A stretch of DNA of 64,000 bases, taken from Saccharothrix tamanrassetensis (GTDB lineage Bacteria > Actinomycetota > Actinomycetes > Mycobacteriales > Pseudonocardiaceae). Below, piece by piece: positions 44,630 to 54,710 of the stretch; the stretch's first letter is position 1; each line of letters starts with the position of its first letter. The stretch is from positions 372,001 to 436,000 of the forward strand of contig NZ_JACHJN010000006.1 of assembly GCF_014203665.1 (NCBI RefSeq). The letters are read 5' to 3'. The translations under genes and the position numbers were made by a program. A model generated the notes under the pieces. That model was not told the origin of the DNA. It did not search any database and saw only the letters and a list, made by a program, of their open reading frames with translations.

Positions 44630-44814
44630 GCCCTGTGGGTTCACCGGCCTTCGGGTGCTGTCGAGGCTCTTGACCGGCCTCGCTGGAGTTCAGGCCGTCG
44701 CTGCTTGCGCTGCCTGCGTCCGGGGGCGGCAGATGCGGTCGGGGTACGGGCGCCCCATTGCGACGACTGTCGCGACCTGTGCGTGGGCTTAACCGGTGGC
44801 GTGAGGCTGGAACG

Positions 44815-44852
44815 CGAAGCGCCGCCACCTCCGAAGAGGTGGCGGCGCTTCG
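44815..44852. terminator. Strong bidirectional terminator between holA and rpsT
   Basis: A perfect 17-bp stem (left arm CGAAGCGCCGCCACCTC) closed by a CGAA tetraloop, 12 bases from the rpsT stop. The strongest hairpin in the window. Confidence 0.85.
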
Positions 44853-44864
44853 GGAAGCCCGGAC

Positions 44865-45125
44865 TCAGATCTGGTTGGCGCGCCTGGCCAGCGCAGACTT
44901 CTTGTTGGCGGCCTGGTTGGCGTGGATCACGCCCTTGGTGACCGCCTTGTCGAGCTTGCGGGAGGCCTCGCGGGCGAGGGCGGTGGCCTTTTCCTTGTCG
45001 CCGGCCTCGGCGGCCTCACGGAACTTGCGGATGGCGGTCTTGAGGGACGACTTGACGGCCTTGTTGCGCAGGCGCGCCTTCTCGTTCGTCTTGATCCGCT
45101 TCAGCTGGGACTTGATGTTCGCCAC
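44865..45125 (-). CDS. rpsT: 30S ribosomal protein S20
   Basis: 86 residues, highly basic and helical, binding 16S r[39 protein letters not shown], and [20 protein letters not shown] is the start, seven bases after AAGGTGG. A CCCACC-CGGG-GGTGGG palindrome lies in its upstream region at 45178-45193 and could be a leader structure. It converges on holA. Confidence 0.97.
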   Translation of the reverse strand: MANIKSQLKRIKTNEKARLRNKAVKSSLKTAIRKFREAAEAGDKEKATALAREASRKLDKAVTKGVIHANQAANKKSALARRANQI

Positions 45126-45445
45126 GCGAAAGCCACCTTTTCCTTGGTCTCGGAGTCGTACCGCGCCTGTGATCGGCCCCACCCGGGGGTGGGTTTCCTC
45201 CATTGCGGAATGCCGCGCGGGTACGGCCGAGAAGGATATCAGGGCTGCTCGACGGACCGTGAATCCGGTCCTCATGCTCGGTCGTGGGTGCCCCTTTGCG
45301 GCCCGCGCCGAGGCTAGAGCTGGCCTGGCCTGGCCTGGCCTGGCCTGGCCTGGGCTGGGCTCGGCTCGGCTCGGCTGGGGTGGGTTGAGGTGGGGTGGAG
45401 CGGGCGGTTGGAGAAGCAGTACGCGTGTCCGGTTAGGCTGTTCGG
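45126..45445. other. 320-base intergenic region, divergent rpsT / TauE promoters
   Basis: No gene is supported here. It holds the rpsT leader with the 16-base CCCACC/GGTGGG palindrome, then an 80-base pentameric repeat tract, and finally TAGGCT (45434-45439), six bases before the GTG of the exporter gene, a likely leaderless promoter. Confidence 0.6.
45321..45400. repeat. Degenerating pentanucleotide repeat, TGGCC-type
   Basis: Sixteen consecutive five-base units in phase: TGGCC six times, TGGGC twice, TCGGC three times, then single variants TGGGG, TGGGT, TGAGG, TGGGG and TGGAG. The five-base period with progressive base changes suggests slippage followed by drift. It ends about 33 bases before the exporter -10. 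Confidence 0.9.
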
Positions 45446-46249
45446 GTGATGACCGCTCTCGACTGGCCCGGTTTTGGTCAGGTTTCCCTCGCGGGTCTGC
45501 TGTTCCTCTGCCTCGCTGCGGTGATTGCGGGTGCGGTCGATGCCGTGGTCGGTGGGGGAGGGCTGATCCAGTTGCCCGCCCTCCTGCTCATCGGACCCGG
45601 TGGGCAGCCGTTGTACGCGCTGGCGACCAACAAGGTGGCGGCGGTTGTCGGTACAGCCTCTGCTGTCACCACCTACGCCCGGCAGACCACGATCGACTGG
45701 TGGGCGGCGTTGCCGATGGCGTTCGCCGCGTTCGGTGGTGCGGTGGGTGGTGCGGCGTTCGCGGGTGCTCTGGCGCCCGGCGTGCTGAACGGGGTTGTGC
45801 TGGTCGCGTTGGTCGGGGTGGGGCTCTACACGTGGCGCAAGCCTGATCTCGGGGTGGCGGAGACCCCGCGCTTCCGGCGGGTCGCGCAGATCGGTGTGAT
45901 GGCGCTGGGTGGGGCGTTGATCGGCTTCTACGACGGGTTGGCCGGGCCGGGTACCGGGGCGTTCCTGGTGTTCCTGCTCGTCGGTGTGGTCGGGTTCGCG
46001 TTCTTGCGTGCGTCGGCTACCGCCAAGATCGTCAACATCGCCACGAACCTGGGGGCACTGCTCTACTTCATCCCGGCGGGCAAAGTGTTGTGGGGCTTGG
46101 GGCTTGTGCTCGCGGTGTGCAACCTGGTGGGTGCGGTGTTCGGGGCGCGGCTCGCGGTGCGGCGGGGGTCGGTGTTCGTGCGGCGGGTGTTCCTGACCGT
46201 CGTGGTGGCGTTGGTGGTCAGCCTGGGGTGGAAGGCGGCGGTCGGCTGA
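45446..46249 (+). CDS. TauE/SafE family sulfite/organosulfonate exporter
   Basis: 267 residues with about eight helices. The TauE/SafE repeat signatures are [20 protein letters not shown] in the first half and [20 protein letters not shown] in the second, with [15 protein letters not shown] and [17 protein letters not shown] following each. Family members export sulfite or organosulfonates or act as small-anion permeases; the substrate is undetermined. GTG is preferred over the ATG three bases later because TAGGCT ends six bases before it. The pentamer tract lies just upstream of this promoter. Confidence 0.9.
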   Translation: MMTALDWPGFGQVSLAGLLFLCLAAVIAGAVDAVVGGGGLIQLPALLLIGPGGQPLYALATNKVAAVVGTASAVTTYARQTTIDWWAALPMAFAAFGGAVGGAAFAGALAPGVLNGVVLVALVGVGLYTWRKPDLGVAETPRFRRVAQIGVMALGGALIGFYDGLAGPGTGAFLVFLLVGVVGFAFLRASATAKIVNIATNLGALLYFIPAGKVLWGLGLVLAVCNLVGAVFGARLAVRRGSVFVRRVFLTVVVALVVSLGWKAAVG

Positions 46250-46252
46250 GCC

Positions 46253-47032
46253 TCAGCGGGCTTGGGGGCGTGAGACCTGGATGACCTTGAAAGTTGCGCC
46301 CATGGGATCGCCGAGGGTGGTGAAGCGGCCGAAGCGGGAGTCGGCGATCGCTCCTGCCGGGATGCCGCCCAGGTCGCGGGCGCGGTTCACGATCTCGTCC
46401 ACGTCGGACACTGCGAAGTAGGTCATCCAGTGGGCCGGGATCTCCGCCGGGATGCTCTCGTCCATGCCGAAGATCCCGGCTACCGTGCGGCCGGCCACCT
46501 GGAGTTCGGTGTACGGGAAGTCGGGCAGGGGTTCCAGGTCGAATTCGAACACCTCTCGGTAGAACTCGGCCGCGCTGTCCGGGTCGCGGGTCGCCAGCTC
46601 GCTCCAGACCACCGATCCCGGCTCGTTGACCACGTACGCGCCGATGTGCGTGCCCGCCTCCCACAGGCCGAACGCCGCACCGGTCGGGTCCACCGTGATC
46701 GCCCCTCGACCGGGGCCTCCGGTGTCGAATTCCGGGACCAGGACCTTGCCGCCGGCGGTGTTGACCCGGTCCAGGGTGTCGTCCAGGTCGTCGGTCGCCA
46801 GGTAGGTCGTCCACACCACGGGGAACATCACGTCCGGAGGCATCTCGCCGAAGCCCGCCACCGGTTTCCCGCGTACCAGCGCCATCGTGTAGTAGCCGGT
46901 TTCCGGGCCGCCGATCTCGAAGTCCCAGCCGAACAGGCCGCCGTAGAAGTCCATGGTGGCCACGCGGTCGGTGGTCATCATGTCCACCCACGCCGGGGTA
47001 CCGGGGGCGTACGGGGCGTTCAGCTCGCTCAT
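46253..47032 (-). CDS. VOC family protein, two glyoxalase-like domains
   Basis: 259 residues made of two vicinal-oxygen-chelate modules (about 10-125 and 135-255). The first opens TPAWVDMMTTDRVATMDFYG with LFGWDFEIGG, and the second with GSVVWSELATRDPDSAAEFY and VFEFDLEPLPDF. This layout matches the Streptomyces hydroxylase/27-kDa antigen Cfp30B group; catalytic activity is uncertain. The start at MSELNAPYAPG is chosen because the in-frame extension is not protein-like. It ends four bases from the converging exporter gene. Confidence 0.87.
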   Translation of the reverse strand: MSELNAPYAPGTPAWVDMMTTDRVATMDFYGGLFGWDFEIGGPETGYYTMALVRGKPVAGFGEMPPDVMFPVVWTTYLATDDLDDTLDRVNTAGGKVLVPEFDTGGPGRGAITVDPTGAAFGLWEAGTHIGAYVVNEPGSVVWSELATRDPDSAAEFYREVFEFDLEPLPDFPYTELQVAGRTVAGIFGMDESIPAEIPAHWMTYFAVSDVDEIVNRARDLGGIPAGAIADSRFGRFTTLGDPMGATFKVIQVSRPQAR

Positions 47033-47170
47033 CCGCTCAACGGTCGCACCGGGTGTGGAGGCTCGCGAGTTGATCACCGCCCGGCCGCTGGTCCACATGG
47101 GTCCGCCCAGCCGTCTCCCCCTGGGAACGGCTGGGCGGGTGGTGGCCGAACGGGCTACTCGGCAGGTGGG

Positions 47171-47512
47171 CTACTCGTCCGGCGGGTTCTCGGCGGGTGG
47201 GTTTCCGGCGGGCGGGTTGTCGGTGGGTGGGTTCTCGGTGGGTGGGTTTCCGGCGGGTGGGTTGTCGGCGGGTGGGTTGTCGGCGGGTGGGTTCTCCGGG
47301 GGCGCGTCGCGTGGTCGGGCGTCCTTGCGGGGGCGGCCCCGCCGGGGAGGGGCGACTGCACCTGCGGGCAGCCGGCCCGACTCGGCCAAGGCCCGTCGCA
47401 GGAGGAACTCGATCTGCGCGTTGGTGCTGCGCAGTTCGTCGTTGGCCCATCTGGTCAGGGCGTCGTGCACCGCCGGGTCGAGGCGGAGCAGGACGCCCTT
47501 GCGCTCGGCCAC
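47171..47512 (-). CDS. Ribbon-helix-helix-like protein with NPPxx repeat tail
   Basis: 113 residues in two parts. Residues 1-50 ([20 protein letters not shown], then [19 protein letters not shown]) have the strand-helix-helix pattern of Arc/MetJ/CopG DNA-binding proteins. A basic linker ([16 protein letters not shown]-hook-like GRPRK) leads to eight pentapeptides of the form NPPxx (AD, AD, AG, TE, TD, AG, AE, DE), unstructured and acidic. GTG is the start. It begins one base after the SPFH gene, so the two form an operon. The repeat is visible as 15-base units in the DNA and may vary in copy number. Confidence 0.7.
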   Translation of the reverse strand: MAERKGVLLRLDPAVHDALTRWANDELRSTNAQIEFLLRRALAESGRLPAGAVAPPRRGRPRKDARPRDAPPENPPADNPPADNPPAGNPPTENPPTDNPPAGNPPAENPPDE

Positions 47513-47513
47513 G

Positions 47514-48437
47514 TCAGTGGTACAGCGAACCGGCGTTCACGACGGGCTGGGTTGACCGGTCGCCGCACAGCACCACCAGCAGGTTCGACACCATCGCCGC
47601 TTTGCGCTCCTCGTCCAGTTCCACCACGTCGTGCGCGGCGAGCCTGGCCAGTGCCAGCTCCACCATGCCCACCGCTCCCTCCACGATCCGCTGCCTGGCC
47701 GCGACCACCGCGCCCGCCTGCTGCCGCTGGAGCATCGCCTGCGCGATCTCCGGAGAATAGGCGAGGTGGGTCAGCCGGGACTCGATCACCTTCACGCCGG
47801 CCGACTGCACGCGGGCCGCGATCTCCACCGACAGCGTCTCGGTGATCTCGTCCGCGTTCTCCCGCAGTGACAGCCCGGTCTCCTCGTGGTTGTCGTACGG
47901 GTAGCTGGTGGCGATGTGCCGCACGGCCGTCTCGGTCTGGATGCCGACGAACCGCACGAAGTCGTCCACCTCGAACTTGGCCCGCGCGGTGTCGTCCACC
48001 TGCCACACGACCACCGCCGCGATCTCGATCGGGTTGCCGTCGGCGTCGTTGACCTTCATCGTGGCCGTCTCGTGGTTGCGGATCCTGGTCGACACCTTCA
48101 CCTTCGTGGTGAACGGGTTCGCCCACCGCAGGCCGTCCTTGCGCACGGTGCCCGTGTACCGGCCGAGGAACTGGAGCACCCGCGCCTCGCCCGGTGCGAC
48201 GGTGAACAGCCCGCTGCCCGTGATGGTCCCCGCCCCGGCCAGCAGCGCGCCCCCGACGATCATCACCACACTCGGGCCTTCGGTACCCGGGATCGCGCCG
48301 AGGATGATCACCGCCACGCCCACCACGACCAGGGCTGCCGCCACGACGACCATCGTCCAGCCGGACACCTCCGCGGGCTCCCGCTCCCGCACGGCCGGCG
48401 CGGGCATCCGCACGCTCACTTCGGTCGATGCATCCAT
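47514..48437 (-). CDS. SPFH domain (stomatin/prohibitin-like) membrane protein
   Basis: 307 residues. Two hydrophobic helices near the N-terminus ([19 protein letters not shown] and [14 protein letters not shown]) anchor the protein; then comes the SPFH/Band 7 domain (about 75-250) with the family block [20 protein letters not shown] and [19 protein letters not shown], followed by [20 protein letters not shown] and a helical AxxRQ segment. These proteins form membrane microdomain scaffolds. ATG follows GAGGGGTGGGG; a GTG nine bases earlier lacks room for a ribosome site. No NfeD gene is adjacent; the coupled partner is the RHH-like protein. Confidence 0.88.
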   Translation of the reverse strand: MDASTEVSVRMPAPAVREREPAEVSGWTMVVVAAALVVVGVAVIILGAIPGTEGPSVVMIVGGALLAGAGTITGSGLFTVAPGEARVLQFLGRYTGTVRKDGLRWANPFTTKVKVSTRIRNHETATMKVNDADGNPIEIAAVVVWQVDDTARAKFEVDDFVRFVGIQTETAVRHIATSYPYDNHEETGLSLRENADEITETLSVEIAARVQSAGVKVIESRLTHLAYSPEIAQAMLQRQQAGAVVAARQRIVEGAVGMVELALARLAAHDVVELDEERKAAMVSNLLVVLCGDRSTQPVVNAGSLYH

Positions 48438-48547
48438 CGTCCCCACCCCTCATCGATCTATCTCCTGCTTAGCAAAGTGATATCACTTATTTGGCTCGGC
48501 GGACAAGCTGTCCGGTAATGAGGACTGAAGATGTCCGCGATGGCTCC

Positions 48548-48553
48548 TACGCT
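48548..48553 (+). promoter_or_regulatory. -10 element of the AlkZ-like gene
   Basis: TACGCT ends seven bases before the ATG without a ribosome site, suggesting a leaderless transcript for the AlkZ-like/EamA pair. Confidence 0.4.
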
Positions 48554-48560
48554 GAGCGGC

Positions 48561-49652
48561 ATGACCGAGGTACTGAGTCGCCGAGCCCTCAACCGCGCCA
48601 CGTTGGCCCGGCAGTTCCTGTTGGAGCGCACCGAGCGGCCGGTGTCCGAGGTCGTCTCGCACCTGGTCGGGCTCCAGGCCCAGACCCCGCACACCTGGTA
48701 CACGGGCCTGTGGACGCGGATCGCCGGCTTCCGCCCCGAGGACGCCGCCGACCTGCTCGTGGACCGCGGCCTCGTCCGCATGGCTCTGATGCGGTCCACC
48801 ATCCACCTGGTCACCGCGCCGGACGCGCTCGCGCTGCGTCCCCTCGTCCAGCCTGTGCTGGACCGCGACCTGTTCCGCAACTTCACCCACGGGCGGGACA
48901 TGCGCGGGCTCGACATCGACGCCGTGGTGGCCGCCGGGCGTGAACTGCTGGCCGAGAAGCCGCGCACCAACAAAGAACTCGGCGCACTCCTGCACGAGAC
49001 GTGGTCCGACCGCACACCCGCCGCGCTCGCTTACGCCATCCGCTGCCAGGTGCCGCTGGTGCAGGTCCCGCCGCGCGGCGTGTGGGGGCGCAGCGGCCCG
49101 ATCGCGCACACCAGCGTCGAGACGTGGCTCGGTGCGAGCGTCACCGAGCGGCCGTCCGTGCCGGACATGGTCCTGCGCTACCTGGCGGCCTTCGGCCCGG
49201 CGAGCGTGAAGGACGTGCAGACGTGGGTCGGCTTGACCCGGCTGCGCGAGGTCGTGGAGGGGCTGCCGCTCGTCCGGTTCACCGGCGAGGACGGCCAGGA
49301 ACTGTTCGACCTGCCCGACGCACCGCGTCCCGACGAGGACACCCCGGCTCCGGTCCGGTTCCTGTACGACTTCGACAACCTGCTGCTGTCCTACGCGGAC
49401 CGCCGGCGCGTCGTCACCGACGACGTGCGCGCGCAGAACTACGACCCGCACGGGCCGGTGCCGCAGTTCTTCCTGGTCGACGGCGTGACGGCGGGCGATT
49501 GGAAGCTCGACCGCACCAAGGAGGTCGCGGTGCTGGAGCTGCGGCCGTTCCACCCTTTGTCCACAGAGGACGAAGTGGCTGAGGAAGGGCACGCGCTGCT
49601 GGACTTCCTGGCTCCCGGCGTGCCGAAGCACGAGGTGCGGTTCGTGCGGTGA
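48561..49652 (+). CDS. Winged-helix DNA-binding protein, AlkZ/YcaQ-like DNA glycosylase family
   Basis: 363 residues of the HTH_42 family. Three tandem winged-helix modules are expected; the N-terminal VVSHLVGLQAQTPHTWYTGL contains Gln-Ala-Gln, the QxQ catalytic motif described for AlkZ glycosylases that unhook interstrand crosslinks and bulky alkyl adducts. Further family features are LMRSTIHLVTAPDALALRP and a C-terminal RRVVTDDVRAQNYDPHG. Start at MTEVLSRRALNRATLARQF rather than the ATG 30 bases upstream, since the -10 lies between them. The stop overlaps an EamA transporter gene (GTGA). The role as a repair enzyme is inferred from the motif. Confidence 0.82.
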   Translation: MTEVLSRRALNRATLARQFLLERTERPVSEVVSHLVGLQAQTPHTWYTGLWTRIAGFRPEDAADLLVDRGLVRMALMRSTIHLVTAPDALALRPLVQPVLDRDLFRNFTHGRDMRGLDIDAVVAAGRELLAEKPRTNKELGALLHETWSDRTPAALAYAIRCQVPLVQVPPRGVWGRSGPIAHTSVETWLGASVTERPSVPDMVLRYLAAFGPASVKDVQTWVGLTRLREVVEGLPLVRFTGEDGQELFDLPDAPRPDEDTPAPVRFLYDFDNLLLSYADRRRVVTDDVRAQNYDPHGPVPQFFLVDGVTAGDWKLDRTKEVAVLELRPFHPLSTEDEVAEEGHALLDFLAPGVPKHEVRFVR

Positions 49653-50503
49653 ACCCGGGGATGTCGCCGGTTGCCTTGCTCCTGATCCTCGCCGCCGCGT
49701 TCGCGCACGCCGGGTGGAACCTGGCCGCCAAGCGCGTGCCGAACGGCGGGGCGTTGTTCGTCTGGCTGAACGCCACGCTGTCCGCCGTGTTGCTGGTGCC
49801 GGTAGTGCTGCTCACCGCCACGCCGTCGTGGGACTGGGTGGTGCCGTTGGTGGGCAGCGGTCTGCTGCACCTGACGTACTTCCTGCTGCTGCAACGCGGA
49901 TACGCGACCGGTGACCTGTCCGTGGTGTACCCGCTGGCGCGGGGCACCGGGCCGTTGTTGACGGTGATGCTGGCGGTCACCGTGTTCGGAGAGAGGCCGC
50001 ATCCGCTGGGGCTGGTCGGAGCGGCGGCGGTCGTGCTCGGGGTGTTGGTGATCGGTTCGGGCGGCTCCAGCGGAGGGAGTCGAACGGCCGGCGTCGTGTA
50101 CGGACTGCTGACCGGTGCGGTGATCACCGGGTACACGTTGTGGGACGCGAACACGGTGAACACCGTCGCCATCGCGCCCTTGGTGCTGATAACCGGGTCG
50201 TCGGTCACCGAGGCTGTGTTGCTCGCGCCTTACGCGTTGAGTCGACGGGCGAGTGCGGTGCGGATGGTCCGTCGCCACTGGCGTGCGGTGTGCGTCGTCG
50301 GGGTCTTGTCGCCGTTGGCCTACGTGTTGGTGTTGTTCGCGATGACGCTCGCGCCGGTGAGCCTCGTCGCGCCCGCGCGTGAGCTGAGCATCGTGGTGGG
50401 CGGTGTGCTGGCGTGGCTCGTGCTGGGCGAGCCGAACCCGGTCCGGCGGCTGTCGGGTGCGCTGATCGTGCTCGCCGGGGTGGCGGCGATCGCCGTGTCG
50501 TGA
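49649..50503 (+). CDS. EamA/DMT family transporter
   Basis: 284 residues with ten predicted helices in two EamA repeats. LQRGYATGDLSVVYPLARGT and the second-half equivalent TLAPVSLVAPARELSIVVGG are the recognisable repeat ends. These drug/metabolite exporters have varied substrates, none assignable here. GTG lies in the stop codon of the AlkZ-like gene, so a repair-type protein and an exporter are made together, a combination seen with self-protection in antibiotic producers, although no biosynthetic genes are nearby. Confidence 0.88.
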   Translation: MNPGMSPVALLLILAAAFAHAGWNLAAKRVPNGGALFVWLNATLSAVLLVPVVLLTATPSWDWVVPLVGSGLLHLTYFLLLQRGYATGDLSVVYPLARGTGPLLTVMLAVTVFGERPHPLGLVGAAAVVLGVLVIGSGGSSGGSRTAGVVYGLLTGAVITGYTLWDANTVNTVAIAPLVLITGSSVTEAVLLAPYALSRRASAVRMVRRHWRAVCVVGVLSPLAYVLVLFAMTLAPVSLVAPARELSIVVGGVLAWLVLGEPNPVRRLSGALIVLAGVAAIAVS

Positions 50504-50516
50504 TCAGGTCTTCGTC

Positions 50517-50885
50517 ATGGAGGTGCTGAGCAGTCGGGTGCTGGTGCGGTCGCGCGACCCGGAGCGGGCGCGGGCGTTCTACCGGGACGTGCTGGGGCTG
50601 GCCGTGTACCGGGACTTCCCGGGCGGCACGGTGTTCTTCCTCGGGAACGGGTTCCTGGAGGTGTCGGGGCGGTCGGACAGCGCGCCGTCCGAGGCCGTGC
50701 AGCTCTGGCTCCAGGTGCGCGACCTGCGCGCGGCAGCGGAGCAGTTGGCCGCGCACGTGGTCCGCCCGCCGCAACGGGAGCCGTGGGGGCTGGACGAGAT
50801 GTGGATCGCGGACCCCGACGGGGTGCGGATCGTGCTCGTCGAGATCCCCCCGGAGCACCCCCTACGCCGGGACGTTCGCGAATAG
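50517..50885 (+). CDS. VOC family (glyoxalase-like) protein
   Basis: A single-module vicinal-oxygen-chelate protein of 122 residues: EVLSSRVLVRSRDPERARAF at the start, FYRDVLGLAVYRDFPGG, and the C-terminal MWIADPDGVRIVLVEIP strand with the metal-ligand-type Glu. Function may be resistance (bleomycin-type) or an enzyme; it cannot be resolved. It follows the EamA gene by 13 bases and probably shares its transcript. Its last eight codons overlap, on the other strand, what looks like a methyltransferase remnant. Confidence 0.82.
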   Translation: MEVLSSRVLVRSRDPERARAFYRDVLGLAVYRDFPGGTVFFLGNGFLEVSGRSDSAPSEAVQLWLQVRDLRAAAEQLAAHVVRPPQREPWGLDEMWIADPDGVRIVLVEIPPEHPLRRDVRE

Positions 50886-51040
50886 CTGCACGGCCGGCGG
50901 GATCACCCCGCCGTGCTGCTGGAGGGATGTGCGGACCTCGGTGAAGCCCGCGTCCTCGGCCTCTCATCAACTTCGTCTCCAGGCCCCTGGGGTCGCCGGC
51001 GGGCGCGGTACCGGCATCGGGGATTCCCCGGAGACGTGAC
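50862..51040 (-). pseudogene. Remnant of a SAM methyltransferase-like C-terminus
   Basis: On the minus strand a short frame reads EAEDAGFTEVRTSLQQHGGV followed by IPPAVQLFANVPA and a TAG stop, which resembles the C-terminal end of class I SAM-dependent methyltransferases. Upstream, the neighbouring frame gives GDPRGLETKLM and joins it with a one-base shift at about 50965; before that no open frame or start is found. A truncated, frameshifted leftover is the simplest reading; the family call is tentative. Confidence 0.35.
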
Positions 51041-51112
51041 CTGGTCTTCCCGGACGCCCCCGTCGGGTGGGGAGGCCGGCCTGGACGGAGCCGGAGCCCG
51101 GTCGCCCCGGTG

Positions 51113-51574
51113 TCAGCGCCAGCCGAGCCTCCGCAGGGCGTCCACCACCAGCGAGAACCGCTCCGGCTCCAGCACCGAGCCCTCGCGGCGGATGTCCGCC
51201 TCGTCCAGTTCGAACACCCGGTCCAGGCGCAGGTACGACTCGCGGCCGTCGCGGTCCCAGCGGCCCGCGCCCAGGGCGAGGAACTCGTCCTCCTCGTGCC
51301 GGTCCGGGCCCTTGCTGGTCAGCATCAGGGCCAGCAGGGCCCGCCGGTACCTGCCGACGACCAGCAGCGGGCGGTCCTTTCCCCTGGTCGCGTCCTCCTC
51401 GTAGGGCACCCAGGCCCAGACGATCTCGCCCGGGTCGGCCAGGCCGTCCAGGTCGGGGGAGTACTCCAGGGTGGCCGCCACGGCGGCCGAATGGACCTCG
51501 CGCACCGCACCCCGGGACGGTCGCGGGTCTTCACCGTTCGTGTACACGGCGTAGGAGCCTATGGCCTCGGTCAC
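51113..51574 (-). CDS. PemK/MazF-like protein divergent from lepA
   Basis: About 153 residues. The core EIVWAWVPYEEDATRGKDRP, then LLVVGRYRRALLALMLTSKG resembles the beta-barrel of PemK/MazF nucleases (PYEED and RPxLVVG pattern). The C-terminus is strand- and helix-rich (RESYLRLDRVFELDEADIRR). No antitoxin gene is adjacent: lepA diverges upstream and only the methyltransferase remnant lies downstream. A related gene next to lepA is common in actinobacteria, which argues for a housekeeping role rather than a mobile toxin. The GTG start has no clear ribosome site. Confidence 0.7.
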   Translation of the reverse strand: MTEAIGSYAVYTNGEDPRPSRGAVREVHSAAVAATLEYSPDLDGLADPGEIVWAWVPYEEDATRGKDRPLLVVGRYRRALLALMLTSKGPDRHEEDEFLALGAGRWDRDGRESYLRLDRVFELDEADIRREGSVLEPERFSLVVDALRRLGWR

Positions 51575-51652
51575 GCCCGGGGGGAACTGCTGGTCCGCCG
51601 GACGTGAGATGATTGGCCGATCCCCTTTGTCCGTCCCGTGCGAGGAACCTGA

Positions 51653-53494
<1,842 letters not shown>

Positions 53495-53591
53495 CGCCAT
53501 AAGCCACCTCTTCGAGTGATCCGCGCGAATCAACAATGGAATTGTCGTACCCCCCTGGGATGGTTGGCGAACCGACAGGAAAGGGGGGACC

Positions 53592-54152
53592 ATGACTGCC
53601 ATGCCGGAAGACAAGGGTGGGCGTCCCTACACGGTCTACGACCTCGAAGGGATGCCCGACGATGGCCACCGATACGAACTCATCGACGGGGCGCTGCTGG
53701 TGAGCCCGGCTCCTGGTCTGCGCCACCAGCGAATGGGCCTTCTGCTGGCACTGGCGCTGGAGCAAGTCTGTCCGCAGGGGCTGGTCGTCGTGCAGGCGCC
53801 GTTCGCGGTGCGGGTGTCCGAGTCGATCGAGTTGCAGCCCGACGTCCTGGTCGCCCGGGAGTCGGACCTGACGGACAGGTTGCTGCCGGTGGCGCCGGTG
53901 CTCGCGGTGGAAGTGCTTTCACCGAGTTCCGTGATCGCCGATCTGAACTACAAGAAAGCCGTGTACGAGCGGATCGGCGTGCCCGCCTATTGGGTGCTCG
54001 ACCCGCAGGAGCCGAAGCTCTCGGTGTTCGAGTTCGGCGAGGACGGCCTCTACGAACTGGTGGCCGAGGTGAAGGGTGACGACCCCTTCGACGCGGAGCG
54101 GCCGTTCCCGGTGCGGATCGTTCCGGGGGAGCTGCTGGGCTCCCTGAGGTGA
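53592..54152 (+). CDS. Uma2 family (DUF820) restriction-endonuclease-fold protein
   Basis: 186 residues with the Uma2 arrangement: GMPDDGHRYELIDGALLVSP, ELQPDVLVARESDL, AVEVLSPSSVIADLNYKKAV, then GVPAYWVLDPQEPKLSVFEF. The PD...(E)VxSPS...K residues form a PD-(D/E)xK nuclease-like site. Such genes occur in many paralogues in actinomycetes; function is unproven. ATG follows AAAGGGGGG. It stands alone between lepA and the converging HD gene. Confidence 0.85.
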   Translation: MTAMPEDKGGRPYTVYDLEGMPDDGHRYELIDGALLVSPAPGLRHQRMGLLLALALEQVCPQGLVVVQAPFAVRVSESIELQPDVLVARESDLTDRLLPVAPVLAVEVLSPSSVIADLNYKKAVYERIGVPAYWVLDPQEPKLSVFEFGEDGLYELVAEVKGDDPFDAERPFPVRIVPGELLGSLR

Positions 54153-54170
54153 CGCCGGGGCGCCCGATCG

Positions 54171-54611
54171 CTACGTGAGGGCGTCCAGCACGTCCAGGGC
54201 GCGGGTGTACTTGGCCCGCAGCCGGTCCTGGGTGGCCGGGTCGAGCAGGGCCAGGCGGGGCGGGGAGGTGTTGTCCGCGATGTCCGCTCGCTTCACCTCC
54301 ACCGCGACCGGGTCGGCGGCGACCCGTCGCAGGTAGTCGTCCTGCGATTCGCCCGGCAGGTGGCTCAGCGCGACCACGGTGTCGACCACCGGGGCGGGGC
54401 AGCCCGCGGCGAGCAGGTCGGCCGCGGTGACGGCGGTATCCTCGACGACGTCGTGCAGCACGGCGGCCATCCGGGCGTGCTCGCCGGACACCCGGCCCAT
54501 CACCCGCAGCGGGTGGCCGATGTACTGGTTGCCGGACTTGTCGACCTGGCCGTCGTGCGCGGCGCGGGCGATCCGGATGGCGTCATCGACGGTGAACGGC
54601 ATGTCGCTCAT
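54171..54611 (-). CDS. HD domain phosphohydrolase (RelA/SpoT/MESH1-like)
   Basis: 146 residues forming a stand-alone HD hydrolase: HDGQVDKSGNQYIGHPLRVM, AAVLHDVVEDTAVTAADLLA, and VKRADIADNTSPPRL. The pattern matches the hydrolase half of RelA/SpoT enzymes and small MESH1-type proteins that may cleave ppGpp or related nucleotides; substrate unproven. ATG is chosen because AAGGG lies seven bases before it; an in-frame GTG six bases upstream overlaps that site. It diverges from the chitinase gene across about 100 bases. Confidence 0.8.
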   Translation of the reverse strand: MSDMPFTVDDAIRIARAAHDGQVDKSGNQYIGHPLRVMGRVSGEHARMAAVLHDVVEDTAVTAADLLAAGCPAPVVDTVVALSHLPGESQDDYLRRVAADPVAVEVKRADIADNTSPPRLALLDPATQDRLRAKYTRALDVLDALT

Positions 54612-54621
54612 GGTCACACCC

Positions 54622-54651
54622 TTGACAAGTCGCAGTGGTCTAGTCCATTTT
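54622..54651 (+). promoter_or_regulatory. Chitinase promoter
   Basis: A consensus -35 TTGACA is followed 18 bases later by CATTTT as the -10. The DasR-type site lies between and over the -10. Confidence 0.5.
54634..54649. promoter_or_regulatory. DasR-responsive element (dre) candidate
   Basis: AGTGGTCTAGTCCATT differs little from the published dre consensus AGTGGTCTAGACCACT, to which the GntR regulator DasR binds and from which it is released by glucosamine-6-phosphate. It sits in the spacer and -10 of the chitinase promoter, 62 bases before the start, an ideal repressor position. Confidence 0.75.
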
Positions 54652-54710
54652 GCCAGTGGCCCACGTCACCTGCTGGGCATGGCCGCCGAATGGACTTAGT
54701 GGAGGTGGAC

